Assembly (NCBI GenBank): GCA_963704995.1
Contig: CAVPIM010000017.1
Coordinates: forward strand, 62,001-126,000
DNA from: RYN-230 sp963704995
GTDB lineage: Bacteria; Actinomycetota; Actinomycetes; Streptosporangiales; Streptosporangiaceae
Length of the DNA stretch: 64,000 bases
Direction: 5' to 3'
Shown: in pieces, positions 1-8,067 of the stretch
Layout of the letters: each line of letters starts with the position of its first letter
How positions within the stretch are numbered: position 1 is the first letter of the stretch
Position numbers and translations under genes: made by a program
The notes under the pieces: generated by a model
What the model saw: the letters and a program-made list of their open reading frames with translations, nothing else
The model's database searches: none
Told to the model about the DNA's origin: nothing

Positions 1-133
1 AGGATCGGACGGTCCGCCCGTGCCGGGCGGTGTGTGATGATGAAAGCAGGGCCGCGGGCATTCCGAACGCTGGCAGTCACGCCGGCGCCGTCCACGGGCC
101 CGGTAAACCCGGCACACCCGTGCCGGGGATGGG

Positions 134-1006
134 ATGGCCGATATGTTCGGCTTCAAGATCATCCGCCAGTACGAGCAGGGTGTCGTGTTCCGCTTCGGCG
201 AGGCCCTGCCTGGCGTGCGCAAGCCCGGCCTCACCTGGGTCAATCCGTTCACCTGCCGGCTCACCAAGGTCAACATGCAGATCGCCGTGGCCGCGGTGCC
301 CGCGCAGGAGACCATCACGCGGGACAACGTCACGCTGAAGGTGGATGCGGTCGTCTACTACCGGGTCGTCGACCCGCTCAAGGCGATCATCAACGTGCAG
401 AACTATCACTACGCCGTCTCGCAGGTGGCCCAGACCTCGCTGAGGTCCGTCACCGGGCGCAGCAACATGGACCAGCTGCTGTCCGAGCGTGAGCAGGTCA
501 ACGCCGAGCTCAAGGACGTGATCGACGCTCCCACCGAAGGCCCGTGGGGCATCCGCGTGGAGCGCGTCGAGGTCAAGGACATCTCCCTGCCGGAGTCCAT
601 GAAGCGCTCCATGTCACGGCAGGCCGAGGCCGAGCGTGAGCGCCGCGCCCGGATCATCGCCGCCGACGGCGAGTACCAGGCCTCCAAGAAGCTGGCCCAG
701 GCCGCTACCGTCATGGCGGCCGACCCGGCCGCCCTGCAACTGCGGCTGCTGCAGACCGTCGTCGAAGTCGCCGCCGAGAAGAACAGCACCCTGGTCATGC
801 CGTTCCCGGTGGAACTGCTGCGCTTCTTCGACCGGGCCGCCGCGGCAGGCAGCCTCGCGCCGCGCGTCTGGCGAGGCCGGCGAGACCAGCGAGACCGTGC
901 AGGCCGGCGAGACCGGGCAGATCACCGTCCCGCCGGTCCCGCCTGCGCTGCCGGCCGCCGTGCCGGGGACCCAGCCCGCCAGCGTGACCCAGGCCATCAC
1001 CGCTGA
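134..1006 (+). CDS. SPFH/Band 7 (slipin-like) protein, C-terminus frameshifted
   Basis: A membrane-scaffold protein of the stomatin/prohibitin/flotillin superfamily. Residues 1-230 carry a recognisable Band 7 domain, beginning MADMFGFKIIRQYEQGVVFR and including the typical stretch SLPESMKRSMSRQAEAERER, where the domain passes into a charged helix. The long N-terminal membrane helix of classical slipins is missing or very short. After about position 860 the annotated frame becomes Arg-rich with poor third-position GC. The frame one base later reads SGEAGETSETVQAGET and is almost wholly G/C in third position, so a one-base frameshift near 845-875 is likely. The true protein probably ends near 1036. 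It converges on the membrane-protein gene that ends at 1062. Family call is firm; cellular role unknown. Confidence 0.85.
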   Translation: MADMFGFKIIRQYEQGVVFRFGEALPGVRKPGLTWVNPFTCRLTKVNMQIAVAAVPAQETITRDNVTLKVDAVVYYRVVDPLKAIINVQNYHYAVSQVAQTSLRSVTGRSNMDQLLSEREQVNAELKDVIDAPTEGPWGIRVERVEVKDISLPESMKRSMSRQAEAERERRARIIAADGEYQASKKLAQAATVMAADPAALQLRLLQTVVEVAAEKNSTLVMPFPVELLRFFDRAAAAGSLAPRVWRGRRDQRDRAGRRDRADHRPAGPACAAGRRAGDPARQRDPGHHR

Positions 1007-1061
1007 ACGGCGCCCCGAAGGCGGGCAGCGCGGGCTGACACACCGCGGGCGGGCGCAGGGC

Positions 1062-2950
1062 TCAGGAGTGCGGCCCCAGCCGGTAGACCAGCGCGCCGTC
1101 GGCCGCGGTAGCCGAACCGGAAGCCGACCGCCCGGAGGTAGTTCAGGATCTCGGGGGTGGGGGACCAGGCGATCGCCCAGCCGACGTGCATCCGGCGTGC
1201 GTCGAGCCGGGCCGCCTGCAGCCACGCCGGGTGGGCCTGGCTGGCCAGCAGCTGGTGGTAGACGGCGCCCGGGTCACGCTGGGCCGTCGAGCAGGTCAGC
1301 GTAGAAGGGGTGGCGTTTCACCGCGGCCAGCGTGGACTCGGGCAAGCGGGATATGTAGGCGACGGTCCTCGGATGACCGTCGGCGGTGGCCTGCACTTCG
1401 GCCTCGGGGTTGAACGCCGCTCCCTCGTCGGGGAGCGGCACCGCGCTGCGCACGCCGAGCGGGACATCCACGACGATCGAGCCCGAATGGTCAGCCGCGA
1501 TCGGGCGGTCCAGTGCGGGCAGGGCCGCCGGGATGGTCGCGGTGACCTGCGGGGTGGCGAAGGATCCGACACTGCCGGCTTCGAGGACGGCGAGCGCGAG
1601 CACGACGACCAGGACCGGCCAGGCGTGATAGCGCAGCCAGTTCACGGCGGCGGCGGCGAGCAGCGCCGCGGCCACCAGCCCGAGTTCGGTGAACCGGTTG
1701 GCTTCCCGGAAGGAGGACAGCAGCGGGTTCCGCACCAGCCACGTGAACGGCATGATCGTTGACAGCCGCAGGCCGTGGGACACCGTGGCGAACGGCACGT
1801 ACCGGTGCTGGCCGATGATGATCCCGCTGCCCAGGGCCAGCCAGGTGGCGCCGAGCCAGAACAGGGCGAGCAGCCGGGCATTGCGCCGCCGCCAGCAGAC
1901 GACCAGGCCGAACAAGGCCAGGGCGGTCAGCACCACGCCGTAGGCGACGAACGTGGCGCTGTGCGGGCCTGAGCTGTAGTAGTACGCGGCCAGGGTCTTC
2001 AGGCCGAAAGCGCCGATCCGCGGTGAGGGGGCGAATACCTGCTGCACGGCGGCACCAGAGTTGGCGTAATCCGCCGCGAGAGCGCCCTGGGACACGGTCG
2101 CGTCGCCGGCCATCGCCTGCTGGGCCATGGCGATGAGCTGCGGGCTGGCCACGATGGCCGTCACCGCCGCGGCGATCCCGGCCAGGCGCAGCTTGACCCG
2201 GGCCCGCTCGCCGCCGCGCGCCGCGCTGCGGGCCAGCCAGGGGAGCAGGGCCGCGACCACCACGATCCCGGTCATGATCGAAGATTCCAGGTCGGTCAGC
2301 AGCAGGGTCCCCAGGACCACGCCCAGGATCACCGCCTGCCGCCAGCCGGGCCGCCGTCCCAGCCGCACCGCGGCCTCGAGCGCCAGGGGCAGGAAGATCG
2401 CGCCCAGCGCGAGCTGGATCTCGAACCAGGCGTTCCACGTCATCATCGTGGACAGGCCGAAGAACGCGCCTCCCGCGATCGCGCCAGTCTGCGAGGGCAC
2501 CCACAGCCGCGCCGCCCGGTACATCGTGTAGCACATCAGCCCGGGCGCGGCCGCGGTCAGCAGGTTGTAGGTGAACGTGGGGCCGAGCGTGAGCGTGACC
2601 GGCGTCATCAGCACGCCAGGCAGCGGCATCAGCACGTGGAATCCCAGCGGGACCCCGACCGGGGCGGCCAGGTAATGGCTGAACCAGGGATTGCTGAGGT
2701 GCACGACCGAGCGCGCTATCCACCAGTAGTCCCACACGAACAACCCGGCGTCCCGGCCGGTCGGCAGGACATGACCGGTCAGGTAGGCGGCGCGGGTCCA
2801 GTTCACCGCGATCCCGGCCGCCAGGAAGCCGGCCAGTACCGCCACGTGCACGCCCACCGCGCGGGCCGCGGACCCGCGGCGCAACGGCCACGCCGCCGTC
2901 CTGGCGGCGGAAACCTCCTGGTCAGCGGACGCGATACCTCCAGCCCTCAA
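1062..2950 (-). CDS. Multipass membrane protein, GT-C/YfhO-like (two frameshifts)
   Basis: Large integral membrane protein with roughly 11-12 hydrophobic segments, an early DAGLFVWDYWW loop and a soluble C-terminal part. This architecture is like GT-C-fold glycosyltransferases or YfhO-type proteins that use lipid-linked sugars. The uninterrupted frame stops at 1274, but similarity-like sequence continues in two other frames: after LLDG it reads QRDPGAVYHQLLASQAHPAW, then MHVGWAIAWSPTPEILNYLR, then ADGALVYRLGPHS and a stop at 1062. Restoring it needs one base removed near 1281-1283 and another near 1101-1108. The long open frame starts with TTG at 2950; a GTG in the run VGVHVAVLAG may be the real start. 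Donor and acceptor cannot be read from sequence. Confidence 0.7.
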
Positions 2951-3146
2951 CGCGCAGGCCCGTCCTTTCTGCCGGACCCGGCGCAGGCCGGGTCGTGTCC
3001 GCTGGCTGGGGCAGCCGCCCAGGAGACCGTATATCTAAGAGATGCACGGAACGGTTCAAAAGTTGCCCAAGAGAATTCAAAGAAAGCGTCTGCATTCCGC
3101 CTGGCGAGGCCAGCAGCTTTTTCCCGGAGCGTGCTTCCGCAATTTA

Positions 3147-3162
3147 CCGGCTTTTCTGCCGG
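3147..3162 (-). terminator. Possible hairpin terminator after the methyltransferase gene
   Basis: CCGGC-TTTTCT-GCCGG forms a five-pair stem with a six-base loop, 25-40 bases past the stop of the methyltransferase gene on the minus strand. It sits in an AT-richer spacer (3040-3186) with no gene. The stem is short and lacks a clear U-tract. Confidence 0.35.
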
Positions 3163-3186
3163 GTTAATGCCTATACGCCCTCCCGG

Positions 3187-3987
3187 CTAGGGATGCGGAT
3201 GCTCATCGCTGTCCGCGGGCTTCTCCCAGACCGAGACGTGCTGCTGGCTGTGGCTGGTGAAGGGCTCGCGGGCCCAGCCTGCCCACCGCTCGCGCAGCCG
3301 CATCCCCGCGAGCTGGGCCATCAGGTCAAGCTCGGCGGGCCACACGTAGCGGAACGGGATCGAGCGGTACTCGCCCTGGCCGCCGCGGACCGTGACGTAG
3401 TTGGAGCTCATCGCCTGCGTGGCGGTGTCGTAGACGTCAAAGGCCCATCCCTCCGGGCTGACGTGGAAAGGAACGACGTTCTGGCCCGGCGGGAGCTTGC
3501 GCAGCTCCGGGACCATGACCTCGATGACGAAGCAGCCGCCCGGCTCCAGCTGTGCTGCGACGTTGCGGAAGCAGGCCACCTGGGCTTCCTGGGTGGTCAG
3601 GTTCATGATGGTGTTGAAGACCAGGTAGGCGACGGAGAAACGTCCCCCGGCGGCCGTGGTCGCGAAGTCGCCGATCGTCACGCCGATGGCGTCGCCGCCC
3701 GGTTTGGCCCGCAGCCGGGCCACCATGGCGCGGGAGAGGTCGATGCCGTGCACCGGGACGCCGCGGCCCGCGAGCGGCAGGGCGATGCGCCCGGTGCCGA
3801 TCCCGAATTCCAGGGCCCGCCCGCCGCCGGCCAGCCCCGCCAGGAAGGCCACCGCGGGCTCCACCACGCCAGGTGCGGACATCTCCGCGGTCAACTCGTC
3901 GTACCGCGTGGCAACACGTTCTCCGAAATACCCGTCCTCGTCCACCCGCGGGACCGTACCGTCCCGGGCACCTGCCGCGCGACGCAT
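3187..3987 (-). CDS. Class I SAM-dependent methyltransferase
   Basis: A 266-residue Rossmann-fold methyltransferase. Motif I is LEFGIGTGRIALPLA (about residues 59-73), followed by the acidic end of strand 2 (HGIDLS) and a motif-IV region reading GGRFSVAYLVFNTIMNL. This is the arrangement of ubiquinone/menaquinone-type and small-molecule methyltransferases (Methyltransf_25/11). The substrate cannot be deduced. It stands alone, with a possible terminator downstream and a membrane-protein gene 24 bases upstream on the same strand, so the two may be co-transcribed. Confidence 0.85.
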   Translation of the reverse strand: MRRAAGARDGTVPRVDEDGYFGERVATRYDELTAEMSAPGVVEPAVAFLAGLAGGGRALEFGIGTGRIALPLAGRGVPVHGIDLSRAMVARLRAKPGGDAIGVTIGDFATTAAGGRFSVAYLVFNTIMNLTTQEAQVACFRNVAAQLEPGGCFVIEVMVPELRKLPPGQNVVPFHVSPEGWAFDVYDTATQAMSSNYVTVRGGQGEYRSIPFRYVWPAELDLMAQLAGMRLRERWAGWAREPFTSHSQQHVSVWEKPADSDEHPHP

Positions 3988-4011
3988 TTCAGGGCCGCCC
4001 CCGACCCTGCC

Positions 4012-4464
4012 TCAGCTGCCCGCCTGCTGCCCCGGGGGGATCTGCCCGGGGCGCAATCCAGCCCGCGCGTAGTGCCAGATAAGAGAGCAGGCGTAATAGG
4101 CGGCCACGGCACCCGAGGCGTATCCGATCACGAATACCACCTTGATCAGGTCGCTGTGATTGTGCATCTGGAGCAGGAATGCCCCGGTGGCGAACGTCCC
4201 GGCGTAGAACAGCGCCTCGGCGGCCAGGAAAGAGACGAGCACAGCGAGCCCCCACCGCCGGCCGCGCAGGAAACCGGCCAGGCCGAGGATGAACCAGGCC
4301 AGGGTCAGGCCCAGCAGCCCCACGGCGCGCACGCCTGGAAGAGGGTGCGCCGCGGAATAATCGTTATGGATAAAGTACGGCACCTGCGCGGCGTAGTTCG
4401 CGAGCGTCACCGCGACCAGGGGCATTAGCCTGACTCGCCGTGATCCCGTTCGCTGCATGTCCAT
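4012..4464 (-). CDS. Four-helix integral membrane protein, unknown function
   Basis: A 150-residue protein with four hydrophobic stretches: residues about 14-32, 45-65, 72-98 and 106-128. It has a short basic N-terminus (MDMQRTGSRRVRL) and a Gly/Pro/Gln tail. No catalytic motif is visible and no family is recognised with confidence. It lies 24 bases upstream of the methyltransferase gene on the same strand, so a shared transcript is possible. Confidence 0.7.
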   Translation of the reverse strand: MDMQRTGSRRVRLMPLVAVTLANYAAQVPYFIHNDYSAAHPLPGVRAVGLLGLTLAWFILGLAGFLRGRRWGLAVLVSFLAAEALFYAGTFATGAFLLQMHNHSDLIKVVFVIGYASGAVAAYYACSLIWHYARAGLRPGQIPPGQQAGS

Positions 4465-4614
4465 CTGCCCGCACCAGTCCCTCCGGCATCACGGCCTGCC
4501 CGTTATCCCGCTGCCCTCAAGGCTAGGGCTGGCCGCTCGGCGGCGAATCGGGCCTGAGGATGAGTGCCCGTCATACGCGGGGCGGAGGCCGGCCGCGTGC
4601 TCCGGCGCGGGCCC

Positions 4615-4905
4615 TCAGGACCCGGCCAGGTGGAACTGCACCCGGTACAGCAGCGTGTCGTCGGCGATCGGGCCGGCGTGGGCGGCCCGCCGGCGCAGCG
4701 ACTCGCGGTCTTTCTCGCCGGACTGGCGCACATCGGCGTCGGTGATGGAGGCGAACGGGACCAGCTCCACGCAGTCAACCTCGATCTGCGCCGGGCCGAC
4801 CGGGTACCGGCCGCCTTCTTTGACCCTGGCGCGGCGCCACAACCGGAACGACACCGTGATGTCACCCGACATCACCCCGGTGCGCAGTTCGCGGCTGAAC
4901 TCCAT
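4615..4905 (-). CDS. ASCH domain protein
   Basis: A 96-residue protein matching the compact ASCH fold, a PUA-like beta-barrel thought to bind RNA. The typical strand is VKEGGRYPVGPAQIEVDCVE, followed by PFASITDADVRQSGE and a C-terminal strand YRVQFHLAG. Actinobacterial ASCH proteins of this length are common and uncharacterised. It is divergent from the XRE regulator gene, 158 bases away, with no evident shared operator. Confidence 0.8.
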   Translation of the reverse strand: MEFSRELRTGVMSGDITVSFRLWRRARVKEGGRYPVGPAQIEVDCVELVPFASITDADVRQSGEKDRESLRRRAAHAGPIADDTLLYRVQFHLAGS

Positions 4906-5063
4906 CAGCCGATGCTACGGCGGGCCGCCCGGACGCGGTGGCGCGCAGGCCCGGCCACTTACGCCGGCTGCGAAAACGCTTCGGGGGCCAGGACCGCGCC
5001 AGGTAGCGTGAGCTGGCCCGGACCCGCAGCCGGGTCACGAACGCAGCCACGGAGGCGACGGCG

Positions 5064-5447
5064 ATGGGTGGTCCGGTCATCACCAGCGGCGGAGCACGCC
5101 AGCAGGGCTCCAGGCCGCTGCTGCGGACGATGATCGGTGAGCGGCTGCGGCGGACCCGCAGGGATCAGGGCCGGACCCTGGCCAACGTGTCCCGGGCCGC
5201 CCGGGTCTCGGTGCCGTACCTGTCCGAAGTCGAGCGCGGGCGCAAGGAAGCCTCCTCCGAGGTGCTGGCCGCGATCTGCGACGCACTGCGGATGGACCTG
5301 TCCGACCTGCTGGCCGGGGTCGCGCATGATCTCGGCGCCGCCCGGGCCCGCGGCGGCACCGTCGTCCGGCTGGGCTCGGCGGCCGGCGGGCGGGCCGCGT
5401 CGCCGCTGCGCGCCCCGGGCGACGCCCAGGCCCTGCTCGCCGCCTGA
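5064..5447 (+). CDS. XRE-family regulator, PopR/ClgR-like, probably controls clpP genes
   Basis: A 127-residue protein with a helix-turn-helix at about residues 24-82, containing TLANVSRAARVSVPYLSEVE and then RGRKEASSEVLAAICDAL, the hallmark of actinobacterial ClgR and PopR. It converges on two clpP genes. Streptomyces PopR activates clpP3-clpP4 and is itself degraded by ClpP through two C-terminal alanines. This protein ends in QALLAA, so the same degron is present (seen), and feedback degradation is inferred. An alternative start is the ATG of TMIGERL, but the upstream ATG follows a GGAGGCGACGGCG ribosome-binding stretch. Assignment to PopR rather than ClgR rests on the neighbouring clpP pair. 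Confidence 0.85.
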   Translation: MGGPVITSGGARQQGSRPLLRTMIGERLRRTRRDQGRTLANVSRAARVSVPYLSEVERGRKEASSEVLAAICDALRMDLSDLLAGVAHDLGAARARGGTVVRLGSAAGGRAASPLRAPGDAQALLAA

Positions 5448-5474
5448 GCGCCGCCGCTCCTGAACAGGGGCGCT
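5447..5474. terminator. Hairpin between convergent popR-like and clpP genes
   Basis: AGCGCC at 5447-5452 pairs with GGCGCT at 5469-5474, and an inner CCTG-AA-CAGG can pair with a bulge. It begins at the stop codon of the XRE gene and could terminate transcription from both sides. No U-tract is present, as is usual in high-GC actinobacteria. Confidence 0.45.
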
Positions 5475-5490
5475 GACGGGGGTCGATCGT

Positions 5491-6102
5491 CTAGGCCGCC
5501 CGGTCCGCCTCGCGGGTGGTGATGACCTCGTCGGCCAGGCCGTAGTCCACGGCCTCGCGGGCGCTGAAGGTCCGGTTCCGGTCGGTGTCGCTCCTGATCT
5601 TCTGCACCGGGTGGCCGGTGTGCCGGCTGAGGATCTCCTCCACCTCACGCCGGGTCCTGGCCACCTCCTTGGCCTGGACGGCGAGGTCGGGGAGGGCCCC
5701 CTGGGCCTGGCTCGACGGCTGGTGCAGCAAGACCTTCGCGTGCCGCAGCACGGCCCGCCGCCCCGGTGCACCCGCCGCGAGGAGCACGGCCGCCGCCGAG
5801 GACGCCTGGCCCATGCAGATGGTCGCGACGTCCGGGCGGATGTACTGCATCGTGTCGTAAATCGCCGTCAGCGCACTGTAGGAGCCGCCCGGGGAGTTGA
5901 TGTAGAGGCTGATCTCCAGGTCCGGGCTGGCCGCCTCCAGGTGAAGCAGCTGGGCCATGATCACGTTGGCCACCCCGTCGTCGATCTCGGTGCCCAGGAA
6001 GACGATGCGCTCCGACAGCAGCCGCGAGTAGATGTCGAACGCCCGCTCACCGGCCGGGGTCCGCTCCACCACGGTCGGGATCGTGTACTGGCCCATGGTC
6101 AC
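5491..6102 (-). CDS. clpP: ATP-dependent Clp protease proteolytic subunit (second of pair)
   Basis: A 203-residue ClpP serine peptidase subunit, ClpP4-like by its position. It forms the chambered protease that degrades proteins fed in by Clp ATPases. The catalytic triad is visible: Ser102 in MGQASSAAAV, His127 in VLLHQPSS, Asp172 in IRSDTDRN. The substrate-strand motif SLYINSPGGS is intact. The GTG start overlaps the stop of the upstream clpP (GTGA), indicating translational coupling; an ATG six bases inside (MGQYTIP) is an alternative. Two adjacent non-identical subunits suggest a mixed ClpP tetradecamer, as in Streptomyces ClpP3/P4. Confidence 0.95.
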   Translation of the reverse strand: MTMGQYTIPTVVERTPAGERAFDIYSRLLSERIVFLGTEIDDGVANVIMAQLLHLEAASPDLEISLYINSPGGSYSALTAIYDTMQYIRPDVATICMGQASSAAAVLLAAGAPGRRAVLRHAKVLLHQPSSQAQGALPDLAVQAKEVARTRREVEEILSRHTGHPVQKIRSDTDRNRTFSAREAVDYGLADEVITTREADRAA

Positions 6103-6719
6103 AGGCCCGCCTTCCGGCCGGCCACGGCCGGCCGCACGTCATCCAGGCGCTCCACGATGTAATCGACGATCCCGTAGTCCCGCGCCTCCTCGGCGCTGAA
6201 CCAGCGGTCGCGCAGGCTGTCCTGCTCCACCCGCTCCAGCGGCTGCCCGGTGTGCTCCGCGATGAGCCTGATCATCGTGGCCCCGGTGCGGCCGAGCTGC
6301 TCGGCGTAGATCTCGATGTCCGCCGCGGTCCCGCCGAAGCCGGCCGAGCCCTGGTGCATCAGCACCTGCGCGTGCGGCAGGCTGAACCGCTTGCCCGCGG
6401 CCCCGGCGCACAGCAGGAACTGGGCCATGCTCCCGGCCAGCCCCATGGCCAGCGTGCTGACGTCGTTGGGGATCAGCCGCATGGTGTCGTAGATGGCCAG
6501 GCCGGCGCTGACCGAGCCGCCTGGTGAGTTGATGTACAGGCTGATGTCGCTGCGCGGGTCCTCTGCGGACAGCAGCAGCAGCTGCGCGCACAGCCGGTTG
6601 GCCACGTGATCATCGACCTCGGTGCCGAGGACGATGATGCGCTGGAACATCAGCCGGCTGACCAGCTGCTCGTCCAGGGCCACGCTGGCCGGGGGTGCTT
6701 CGGCAACGGCAAGCTTCAT
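6099..6719 (-). CDS. clpP: ATP-dependent Clp protease proteolytic subunit (first of pair)
   Basis: A 206-residue ClpP, first gene of the operon and ClpP3-like by order. The triad residues are Ser97 in GLAGSMAQFLL, His122 in VLMHQGSA and Asp167 in VEQDSLRD, so it should be active. The residue before the catalytic Ser is Gly where Ala is usual. The processed N-terminus follows a short Ala-rich leader (MKLAVAEAPP). The 304-base upstream region holds a TCTGCT-N3-AGCAGA palindrome and tandem repeats that are the probable regulator sites. Confidence 0.95.
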   Translation of the reverse strand: MKLAVAEAPPASVALDEQLVSRLMFQRIIVLGTEVDDHVANRLCAQLLLLSAEDPRSDISLYINSPGGSVSAGLAIYDTMRLIPNDVSTLAMGLAGSMAQFLLCAGAAGKRFSLPHAQVLMHQGSAGFGGTAADIEIYAEQLGRTGATMIRLIAEHTGQPLERVEQDSLRDRWFSAEEARDYGIVDYIVERLDDVRPAVAGRKAGL

Positions 6720-6799
6720 GATCTCCCTGCTCTCGTCCGGCCCGCGGATCCCGGGCTCACATCAAGCATGGGCGGCCCGGCGTGGCCCAGCCAAGGCAA

Positions 6800-6814
6800 T
6801 CTGCTGCGAGCAGA
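6800..6814. promoter_or_regulatory. Inverted repeat TCTGCT-GCG-AGCAGA, candidate PopR operator
   Basis: A perfect 6+6 inverted repeat with a 3-base spacer, 81-95 bases upstream of the first clpP start. Its layout resembles the palindrome I recall for Streptomyces PopR at clpP3 (TTCTGCC-N3-GGCAGAA). The regulator gene lies at the far end of this operon. The match is inferred from memory and from spacing. Confidence 0.5.
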
Positions 6815-6825
6815 GAAACGGGAGT

Positions 6826-6876
6826 TACCCGGGCAGCGCTCCGTGTGCCCGGGCAAAGCCGTGTGCCCGGGCAAAG
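6826..6876. repeat. 18-bp tandem repeat with CCCGGGCA palindromes
   Basis: CCGTGTGCCCGGGCAAAG occurs twice head to tail (6841-6858 and 6859-6876). A third related palindrome, TACCCGGGCA, lies at 6826-6835. The palindrome centres are 20 and 18 bases apart, close to two helical turns, as expected for cooperative protein binding on one DNA face. Confidence 0.7.
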
Positions 6877-7023
6877 CAGCAATTAATACCCAGATTCCGC
6901 AAAAGCCATTAGCGGGTAACGGCACATCCTGCTTGACGTTTAACAGTCCGTCATGCCTGGTGACCGTTATTAGTAAGGCGGGCTTTCCTGGCGCCCGCTG
7001 CCTAAGATGGCGGAGGTTCTGCG

Positions 7024-7227
7024 ATGGTACAGATCGAGATCATCACTCTGGATAGACCCGGAAGGCCACCCGGCCCCGGGCGCCCGGATCCCGGGAAAGT
7101 CTTCCTGATCGTTAACGGGGTAATTGTCACGTTGGGTGGCATCTATGCCAGCACGCACTCGGTCCCCGTTACGGCCGTGGCCGGCTGCGCGCTGGTACCA
7201 GCCATGCTCTACGTCTGGAAGAAGTGA
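7024..7227 (+). CDS. Small membrane protein upstream of sigma factor
   Basis: A 67-residue protein with a Pro/Gly-rich head (RPGRPPGPGRPDPG) and two short hydrophobic segments (VFLIVNGVIVTLGGIYA and VTAVAGCALVPAMLYV), ending in KK. It resembles no family I can name. It lies four bases before the sigma-factor start, in the same orientation, and probably shares its transcript. A possible function is as a membrane partner of the sigma factor, but no anti-sigma motif is seen. Confidence 0.6.
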   Translation: MVQIEIITLDRPGRPPGPGRPDPGKVFLIVNGVIVTLGGIYASTHSVPVTAVAGCALVPAMLYVWKK

Positions 7228-7231
7228 CGAG

Positions 7232-7804
7232 ATGAGGAAGGGCTGTGCCAAGGGTCCCCCCGCGTATCCGCTGACGGCCAGGCAGCTTGAGGTGTTCTAC
7301 GCTGCCGAGTACCCGAGACTGGTCAAGCTCCTGATGCTGCTATTCGGTGCGAGTATCGAGGAAGCGGAGGACGGGGCCCAGAAGGCGATGCTCGATTTTG
7401 CCCAGCGCTCCGCATCCCCCGGCGCGGATATTCACAATCCGGCGGGTTACGTGCGCCGGGCGGCGGCGCACTTCTTCGTGAAAGAACGCCAGCGGGACCG
7501 CGAGCGCCTGCCGCACGAGCTCCGGGGCGGCTACCTGGTCGCCGACGCGCAGCTCGACCGCGAAATGACCGCCCTAGAGGACGGGCAGTATGTCGAGCGG
7601 CTGCTCGAGTTCGTCACGCCGATGCAGCGTGACGTCTTCAGGCTGGTCATGGAGGGCCTGTCAACCCGCGAAATCGCTGCCCAGCTGCACAAGAGCGACG
7701 AGAACATCCGCCAGCATCTGAAGAATGGCCGGGACCGGATGAAACTTCACCCGGACGTCGCCCGGCTCACGTCACGCCAGCCCCGGAAGGGGGAGGCCCA
7801 GTGA
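7232..7804 (+). CDS. ECF-type sigma-70 family RNA polymerase sigma factor
   Basis: A 190-residue sigma factor. Region 2 is at about residues 20-90 (FYAAEYPRLVKLLMLLFGAS, then AGYVRRAAAHFFVKERQR). Region 4 is at about 125-175, with the helix-turn-helix LSTREIAAQLHKSDENIRQH. Region 3 is absent, as in extracytoplasmic-function sigma factors. The start at 7232 is chosen because it directly follows the upstream gene and the protein begins just before region 2; the open frame runs further upstream without coding character. It overlaps the next gene by GTGA. No zinc-binding anti-sigma gene is adjacent. Confidence 0.85.
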   Translation: MRKGCAKGPPAYPLTARQLEVFYAAEYPRLVKLLMLLFGASIEEAEDGAQKAMLDFAQRSASPGADIHNPAGYVRRAAAHFFVKERQRDRERLPHELRGGYLVADAQLDREMTALEDGQYVERLLEFVTPMQRDVFRLVMEGLSTREIAAQLHKSDENIRQHLKNGRDRMKLHPDVARLTSRQPRKGEAQ

Positions 7805-8022
7805 GCGACCGCCAGCACCCGATGCCGCTGGACGAATACATGAACCCGCGCGCGCAAGAACTGGCCGGGCACCTGAACCTCCTGGAGGAGATCGACTTCC
7901 GGGTCAGTTCTGAGCACGTGGCTGGGCGTTTCCGCGAGCTTCTGGGCCGGATCAGGGAAGAAGACCCGGCTGCGGCCCGCGAGGCTGGCGCTGGGCAGGA
8001 CGCGGGTTCGTTGGCAGGATGA
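7801..8022 (+). CDS. 73-residue protein translationally coupled to sigma factor
   Basis: A short acidic-basic soluble protein (MSDRQHPMPLDEYMNPRAQE...). Its middle looks helical (EEIDFRVSSEHVAGRFRELL) and its tail is Gly/Ala-rich. The GTG start overlaps the sigma-factor stop, so equal production is likely. It has no HXXXCXXC anti-sigma zinc motif and no membrane segment. A soluble sigma-interacting role is only a guess. Confidence 0.6.
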   Translation: MSDRQHPMPLDEYMNPRAQELAGHLNLLEEIDFRVSSEHVAGRFRELLGRIREEDPAAAREAGAGQDAGSLAG

Positions 8023-8067
8023 AACGACCAGGCCCGGATGCGGGCCGCCGCTGGCAAGGGGGGCCAG

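Larger units (their letters stand above)
6720..7023. promoter_or_regulatory. Divergent control region of clpP operon and sigma-factor unit
   Basis: No gene fits this 304-base stretch. It separates the minus-strand clpP operon from the plus-strand gene at 7024. It carries a perfect inverted repeat at 6800-6814, three spaced copies of a CCCGGGCA-centred palindrome at 6826-6873, and an AT-rich patch around 6881-6970. A TTGACG at 6933-6938 could be a -35 element for the plus-strand genes, but I see no convincing -10 at the right spacing. Confidence 0.6.
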
